Assembly: GCA_963823275.1 (NCBI GenBank)
Contig: CAWGKW010000001.1
Coordinates: 868,001 to 932,000 of the forward strand
From: RHKX01 sp963823275
Lineage (GTDB): Bacteria > Actinomycetota > Thermoleophilia > Solirubrobacterales > 70-9
DNA length: 64,000 nt
Reading direction: 5' to 3'
The notes below the pieces were generated by a model, which was given only the letters and a program-made list of their open reading frames with translations, had not been told where the DNA came from and made no database searches. Both the position numbers and the translations under genes were made by a program. Below, piece by piece: positions 58,859-64,000 of this stretch (position 1 is its first letter; the number at the start of each line of letters is the position of its first letter).

Positions 58859-59868
58859 GCGGCGAAACTGAGCGACCCACACAACCGCCGCTGACCGAAC
58901 CGTTCACGATCGGGGACGTCGAGATCGCCAACCGGGTCCTGCTCGCGCCGCTTGCCGGCATCGGCAACTGGTTCGTCCGTCTGCAGGCGCGTCGCCATGG
59001 CGCCGGCCTCGCCGTCTCGGAGATGGTCTCCAGCCATGCCATCCATTACCGCAACGAGCGCACCATGCAGGAGCTGCTGCGGATCCACCCCGACGAGCAC
59101 CCGACCGCGATCCAGCTGTTCGGGGCCGATCCCGAGGTGATGGTCGGCGCCGCCGCCGTCGCCGCCGAGGCCGGCGCGGACCTGATCGATCTCAATATGG
59201 GCTGCCCGGTGAAGAAGGTTCGGAAGACGGGCGCCGGCGCTGAGCTGATCTCCGATCCGGATCTCGCGGTCGCGATCGCGGCGGCCGCCGTCGAAGGCGG
59301 CGGCAGACCCGTGACCGTGAAGCTGCGCTCGGGCCTGCGGGCGGGGGACAGATCGGGTGTGGACGTTGCGGTCCGCCTGGTCGAGGAGGCCGGGGTCTCG
59401 GCGATTGCGTTCCATCCCCGCTCGGCGGCGATCCAACACAAGGGCTCGCCCGACTACGCGCTGGTCAGGGAGCTGGTCGGCCTGATCGACGTTCCGGTGA
59501 TCGTCTCCGGGGGCCTCGACAGTGCCGCGTCGGCGCGGGTTGCCTACGAGGAGTCCGGGGCTGCTGCGGTGATGATCGCTCGCGGATCCTTCGGCTACCC
59601 CTGGATCTTCGAGGAGCTGACCGGGAGGCGCACCGAGGCACCCGACTCGGAGGAGATCGCCGACGAGCTTCTCTGGGTGATCGACGCAGCCGAGGAGCAT
59701 CTTGGGGCGGATCGAGCCGCCCACTACCTGCGCAAGTTCTATCCCTGGTATCTGACTCGGATGGGAATCGCTCACCGGGAGGCCTCCGAGTTCCAGCAAT
59801 TCGACGATCTCGACGCCGCCCGTCGCCGGGTCCGCAAGCTCCGATCCGGCCGTCTCATCCCCGCGTAG
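58855..59868 (+). CDS. dusB: tRNA-dihydrouridine synthase
   Basis: 337 aa. FMN TIM barrel with NRVLLAPLAGIGNWFVR, and LNMGCPVKKVRKTGAGAEL holding the catalytic Cys and the KV..GAGA loop of the DusB group. GLDSA and MIARGSFGYPWIF bind FMN phosphate. It reduces uridine in the D-loop of tRNA. Translationally coupled to coaX. Confidence 0.92.
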   Translation: MSGETERPTQPPLTEPFTIGDVEIANRVLLAPLAGIGNWFVRLQARRHGAGLAVSEMVSSHAIHYRNERTMQELLRIHPDEHPTAIQLFGADPEVMVGAAAVAAEAGADLIDLNMGCPVKKVRKTGAGAELISDPDLAVAIAAAAVEGGGRPVTVKLRSGLRAGDRSGVDVAVRLVEEAGVSAIAFHPRSAAIQHKGSPDYALVRELVGLIDVPVIVSGGLDSAASARVAYEESGAAAVMIARGSFGYPWIFEELTGRRTEAPDSEEIADELLWVIDAAEEHLGADRAAHYLRKFYPWYLTRMGIAHREASEFQQFDDLDAARRRVRKLRSGRLIPA

Positions 59869-59899
59869 CCGACGTTCGCCTGCCCCTTTTCCACTCTCC

Positions 59900-59928
59900 T
59901 CGAGACCGGGTCGGACGCTTGCTATAGT
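59900..59928 (+). promoter_or_regulatory. Promoter of greA
   Basis: TCGAGA (59900-59905), 17 nt, TATAGT (59923-59928). It gives a ~110-nt leader before GTG 60044, with a small hairpin (GAACCC-GGCA-GGGTTTC) near 59952-59970. Confidence 0.55.
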
Positions 59929-60043
59929 CCCGCGCCGCCGTGCCCGAGCAGCGAACCCGGCAGGGTTTCGCAGTCGGGCGTTTCTAGTCTCCGGGGGGGC
60001 GTCCAGGTGGCCCCGGGACGATCACGAGGAAGGTACGAAAACC

Positions 60044-60523
60044 GTGGCCAGAGAGTCCCTGATCACTCCCGAAGGTCTCGAGAAGCTCCGGGCGGAGCTC
60101 GAGCAGCTCCAGACCGTGCGCCGGCGCGAGGTGGCCGAGCGGATCAAGGAAGCGCGCGAGTTCGGCGATATTGCCGAGAACTCCGAGTTCGACGACGCCA
60201 AGAATGAGCAGGCGATGCTCGAGTCGCGGATCGCCCAGATGGAGGAACGCCTGCGCCGCGTGATCGTGGTCGACAAGGATCAGCTGGACACGCGTGTCGT
60301 CTCGGTTGGGGTGAAGGTCCACGTCAAGGACCAGAAGACCGGCGACTCCCGCAAGTTCCAGCTCGTCGGCTCGGCCGAGGCCAACCCGGCCGAGGACAAG
60401 CTCTCCCACGAGTCCCCGATCGGCAAGGCCCTGATGGGTCGCAAGCGCGGCGAGATCGTCAGCGTCGAGGTCCCCCGCGGCGGCAGCCGGGAGCTCAAGA
60501 TCACCAAGATCGAAGCGGCCTAG
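60044..60523 (+). CDS. greA: Transcription elongation factor GreA
   Basis: 159 aa from GTG. N-terminal coiled coil with tip acidic motif GDIAENSEF (GDLSENAEY in the family) and C-domain ESPIGKALMGRKRGEIV. It stimulates RNA polymerase cleavage of stalled transcripts. Has its own promoter and a long leader, unlike most genes in the window. Confidence 0.95.
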   Translation: MARESLITPEGLEKLRAELEQLQTVRRREVAERIKEAREFGDIAENSEFDDAKNEQAMLESRIAQMEERLRRVIVVDKDQLDTRVVSVGVKVHVKDQKTGDSRKFQLVGSAEANPAEDKLSHESPIGKALMGRKRGEIVSVEVPRGGSRELKITKIEAA

Positions 60524-60595
60524 GTCCTTCCGAACGAGCCCGCCGGGAGGGCCAGGTCCAGCAACGCCCCGATGGGGTTCGTGTTTCCCGGCCAC

Positions 60596-60636
60596 TGGGG
60601 TGGGTTTGGTCCGCTATCCGGACCAAACCCACCCCA
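60596..60636. terminator. 18-bp perfect hairpin between greA and a convergent GNAT gene
   Basis: TGGGGTGGGTTTGGTCCG (60596-60613) pairs perfectly with its complement (60619-60636) around the loop CTATC. Placed 73 bp after greA and 69 bp before the GNAT stop, it probably ends transcription from both sides. No T-run. Confidence 0.7.
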
Positions 60637-60704
60637 CTGAGCCTCAACGTCCTCGGCGGGCGGGTGAACGGTGGCCGACCTCGCACGTCCTCGCCTTCCG
60701 CCTC

Positions 60705-61202
60705 CTATTCGTCCAGGTGCAGGTCGAATAGCTCCACGTCCAGGATCCGTCCCAGCTTCTCCCCGCACGCACGCTGCGTGCCGAACGACCTGAACCCGAC
60801 CGCCTCGTGGATCCGGACGCTGGCGGGGTTCGGTTGGGCGATGCGCGCCAGCAACACCGAGATCTCGGGGAGCTCGCGGGCGCGGGCGACCAGGTCCGCG
60901 AGCAGCTGTCTGCCGAGCCCGGCTCCCCGCATCCCGGCGTCCACGTAAACCGATACCTCACCGGTGCGTCGGTATGCACCCCGGGGCGACCAGGGGCCGA
61001 TCGATGCCCAGCCGACGGGGTTCTCATCGTCGACGGCGACCGTGATCGGGTGGTAGGGCGCGCGGCCGGTCAGCCACCCGTCGTCGCGACCCGGCCGCCG
61101 GGGTTCGATGTCGAATGTTGCGATGCCCCCGAGCACCTCCCGGTTGTAGATCTCGAAGATCCGCGGCAGGTCGGCGGGAGTCGCTTCGCGGATGTCGATC
61201 GC
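60705..61202 (-). CDS. GNAT acetyltransferase (phosphinothricin acetyltransferase-like), start unclear
   Basis: Acetyl-CoA motif VDAGMRGAGLGRQLLADLV and C-terminal ASVRIHEAVGFRSFG. The protein beginning IDIREATPADLPRIFEIYNREV is normal for this family and is encoded right up to 61202, but no ATG, GTG or TTG occurs there. The first standard start, GTG 61136, would remove 22 conserved residues. The frame is preceded directly by the TGA of the upstream gene. Either a non-standard start (for example ATC) or a base error is present. Confidence 0.75.
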   Translation of the reverse strand, partial: AIDIREATPADLPRIFEIYNREVLGGIATFDIEPRRPGRDDGWLTGRAPYHPITVAVDDENPVGWASIGPWSPRGAYRRTGEVSVYVDAGMRGAGLGRQLLADLVARARELPEISVLLARIAQPNPASVRIHEAVGFRSFGTQRACGEKLGRILDVELFDLHLDE

Positions 61203-61829
61203 TCAGCGCTGCCTGGGCAGGCCGGTGCTCGGGTTGATCGGAAGGCCGGGCCCGCTGTAGAACGTGTTGCGCCAGACCGCTTCGAGCGTCTTCATCGAGT
61301 CGCGGAAATCGCGGTTGTCGACGGCCCCCTTGTAGAGCGTCGCCTGGTAGCAGTAGGTGCCGTCGTAGGAGGCGTACTGCATTCCCAGGGTTCCGCCGAG
61401 GTCGATGCCGTTGGCCCGTCCGGACCACCTCAGCGTCTGGGAGAAGGTCCCGCCCCGCTGCTTGACCTTGCTGATCCTGCGCAGTCGCACCCGCTTCAGC
61501 CCCGGCGTGTTGGCGAATGCGAGGCGCCGGCCGGCGAAGTGCTGTTGTGGGTTGCCGTCGCAGAGGATGCTCGATCCTCCGTAGTCGATCGCTGAGCCCT
61601 GGTTGGCCGGGGCGGTGATCGTGATTCCGTAGGCGCTGTATACGCCGACCCAGCTGCGCGGCCCGAACCAGGTCCAGTAGGGGCTTTCCTGGTGTTTGAC
61701 GAAGTTGGAGGGGACGTTGCCCACGCGAGCAGCCGGCCCGGTCCTCTCCAGCGGCGTTCGGGCCGAAGCCGGCCCCGGCAGCACGAAGGCCACGCCGGCG
61801 AGCAGACCGAGGACGGCGGCGAGCTTCAT
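61203..61829 (-). CDS. Secreted hypothetical protein
   Basis: 208 aa from ATG 61829. Signal peptide MKLAAVLGLLAGVAFVLPGPASA. The mature protein is Trp/Tyr/Gly-rich with two Cys (SILCDGN and TYCYQATL). No family recognised. ATG 61829 is chosen over TTG 61838 because TAGGTT (61837-61842) ends 7 nt before it. The stop is immediately followed by the GNAT frame. Confidence 0.7.
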   Translation of the reverse strand: MKLAAVLGLLAGVAFVLPGPASARTPLERTGPAARVGNVPSNFVKHQESPYWTWFGPRSWVGVYSAYGITITAPANQGSAIDYGGSSILCDGNPQQHFAGRRLAFANTPGLKRVRLRRISKVKQRGGTFSQTLRWSGRANGIDLGGTLGMQYASYDGTYCYQATLYKGAVDNRDFRDSMKTLEAVWRNTFYSGPGLPINPSTGLPRQR

Positions 61830-61836
61830 CGGCGGC

Positions 61837-61842
61837 AACCTA
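61837..61842 (-). promoter_or_regulatory. -10 box (TAGGTT) of the secreted-protein gene
   Basis: TAGGTT on the minus strand, 7 nt, ATG 61829. Confidence 0.45.
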
Positions 61843-62002
61843 TCGAATTCCGATCACCCATTCGAGTTCATCACCGATTCGAGTTCGAACCCGGAGGCTC
61901 CGGTGCCGTCTCGAGGTCGAGGACGAGCGTCTCGACGAACCCGGTCCGCGCGAACGGCGTGCCCAGCTTGCGAGATCCCCGTCCGAACGCCCGCGGAAGT
62001 GA

Positions 62003-62031
62003 TCTGACCGACCGGCACCCCCGTCTATACT
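62003..62031 (+). promoter_or_regulatory. Promoter of clpC within the 61830-62211 gene-free gap
   Basis: TCTGAC (62003-62008), 17 nt, TATACT (62026-62031), a strong -10. Leader would be ~170 nt. The rest of the gap (382 bp) holds no protein-like frame; AGAGTTTGATCC at 62089-62100 matches the 16S 5' end by chance only. Confidence 0.55.
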
Positions 62032-62211
62032 TCTGCATCCGCGCAAACGCCAAACCGGAGGGCTGATCGATCGGCAACCAAACGCCGAAGAGTTTGATCC
62101 AGACTTCCGGTGGCAGCGCATTCCCGGAGAGCGTCCAGGCCGGGGCCTTGCAGACCGCGGGGCCGGCAGGTTGGTTTGAGTCAGCAGCGAAGTAGTCAGG
62201 TCAGGTAACCA

Positions 62212-64000
<1,789 letters not shown>

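Noticed and set aside
62089..62100. AGAGTTTGATCC, identical to the start of 16S rRNA
   Set aside because: The match ends after 12-13 bases and the following sequence is unrelated to 16S; it lies in the clpC leader.

Overview
The window is high-GC DNA from an actinobacterium, most likely class Thermoleophilia (Solirubrobacterales or a relative). The evidence is the conserved actinobacterial block tilS-hpt-ftsH-folP-folB-folK ... coaX-dusB-greA ... clpC, secreted proteins with RTX or propeller repeats and lysine-rich tails, ArsA-type ATPases, TANNNT -10 boxes and many apparently leaderless starts. This placement is an inference from gene content; no rRNA or tRNA gene was found.

Layout. 1-5.1 kb: the end of an RTX protein, a GH3-like protein, SRPBCC, a RelA/SpoT-type HD protein, a MerR regulator and an SDR. 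5.0-8.8 kb: a CarH/LitR-type B12 photoreceptor regulator divergent from the SDR, then a run of NYN nuclease, MTA/MTI phosphorylase, MTA/SAH deaminase and Nudix. 8.8-15.1 kb: ArsA-like ATPase, lipoprotein, two cation/Ca2+ antiporters, a Bcp peroxiredoxin and two hypotheticals that flank a tandem hairpin repeat. 15.1-38.6 kb: a catabolic region with three PYROXD2/CrtI-like flavoproteins, a class III aminotransferase, an ADP-forming acyl-CoA synthetase, two acyl-CoA dehydrogenases, a GbcA/CntA-like Rieske oxygenase, a cupin, two TetR regulators, a PotDBCA-like transporter, a flavin amine oxidase (frames broken) and a CoA-transferase. 38.6-43.9 kb: a large hairpin and a second tandem hairpin-repeat locus, then PadR, SRPBCC, a FadJ-like fusion enzyme, a sirtuin and a conserved hypothetical. 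43.9-51.4 kb: a three-module cell-wall hydrolase, two small phasin-like proteins around a nucleoside phosphorylase, an epimerase/acyltransferase pair and a MerR-adenylate cyclase fusion. 51.4-64 kb: the housekeeping block tilS, hpt, ftsH, folP, folB, folK, GST, coaX, dusB, greA, GNAT, a secreted protein and the 5' part of clpC, which runs off the end.

How the genes may work together. A near-identical dyad, TTGAC-N6-GTCAA, lies in three separate promoter regions (16.88, 22.88 and 37.25 kb). These serve a flavoprotein/aminotransferase pair, an acyl-CoA dehydrogenase/Rieske pair and a CoA-transferase/acyl-CoA dehydrogenase pair. This suggests one regulon for uptake and oxidation of an amine or quaternary-ammonium compound through acyl-CoA intermediates, perhaps under one of the two local TetR proteins. 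The substrate is not known.

Two cautions. About fifteen reading-frame breaks fall between 28.8 and 43.6 kb and none were noticed outside it, so sequence error is likely there. Start codons were often set by a -10 box lying 6-7 nt upstream, which implies leaderless mRNAs; this is an inference from sequence.
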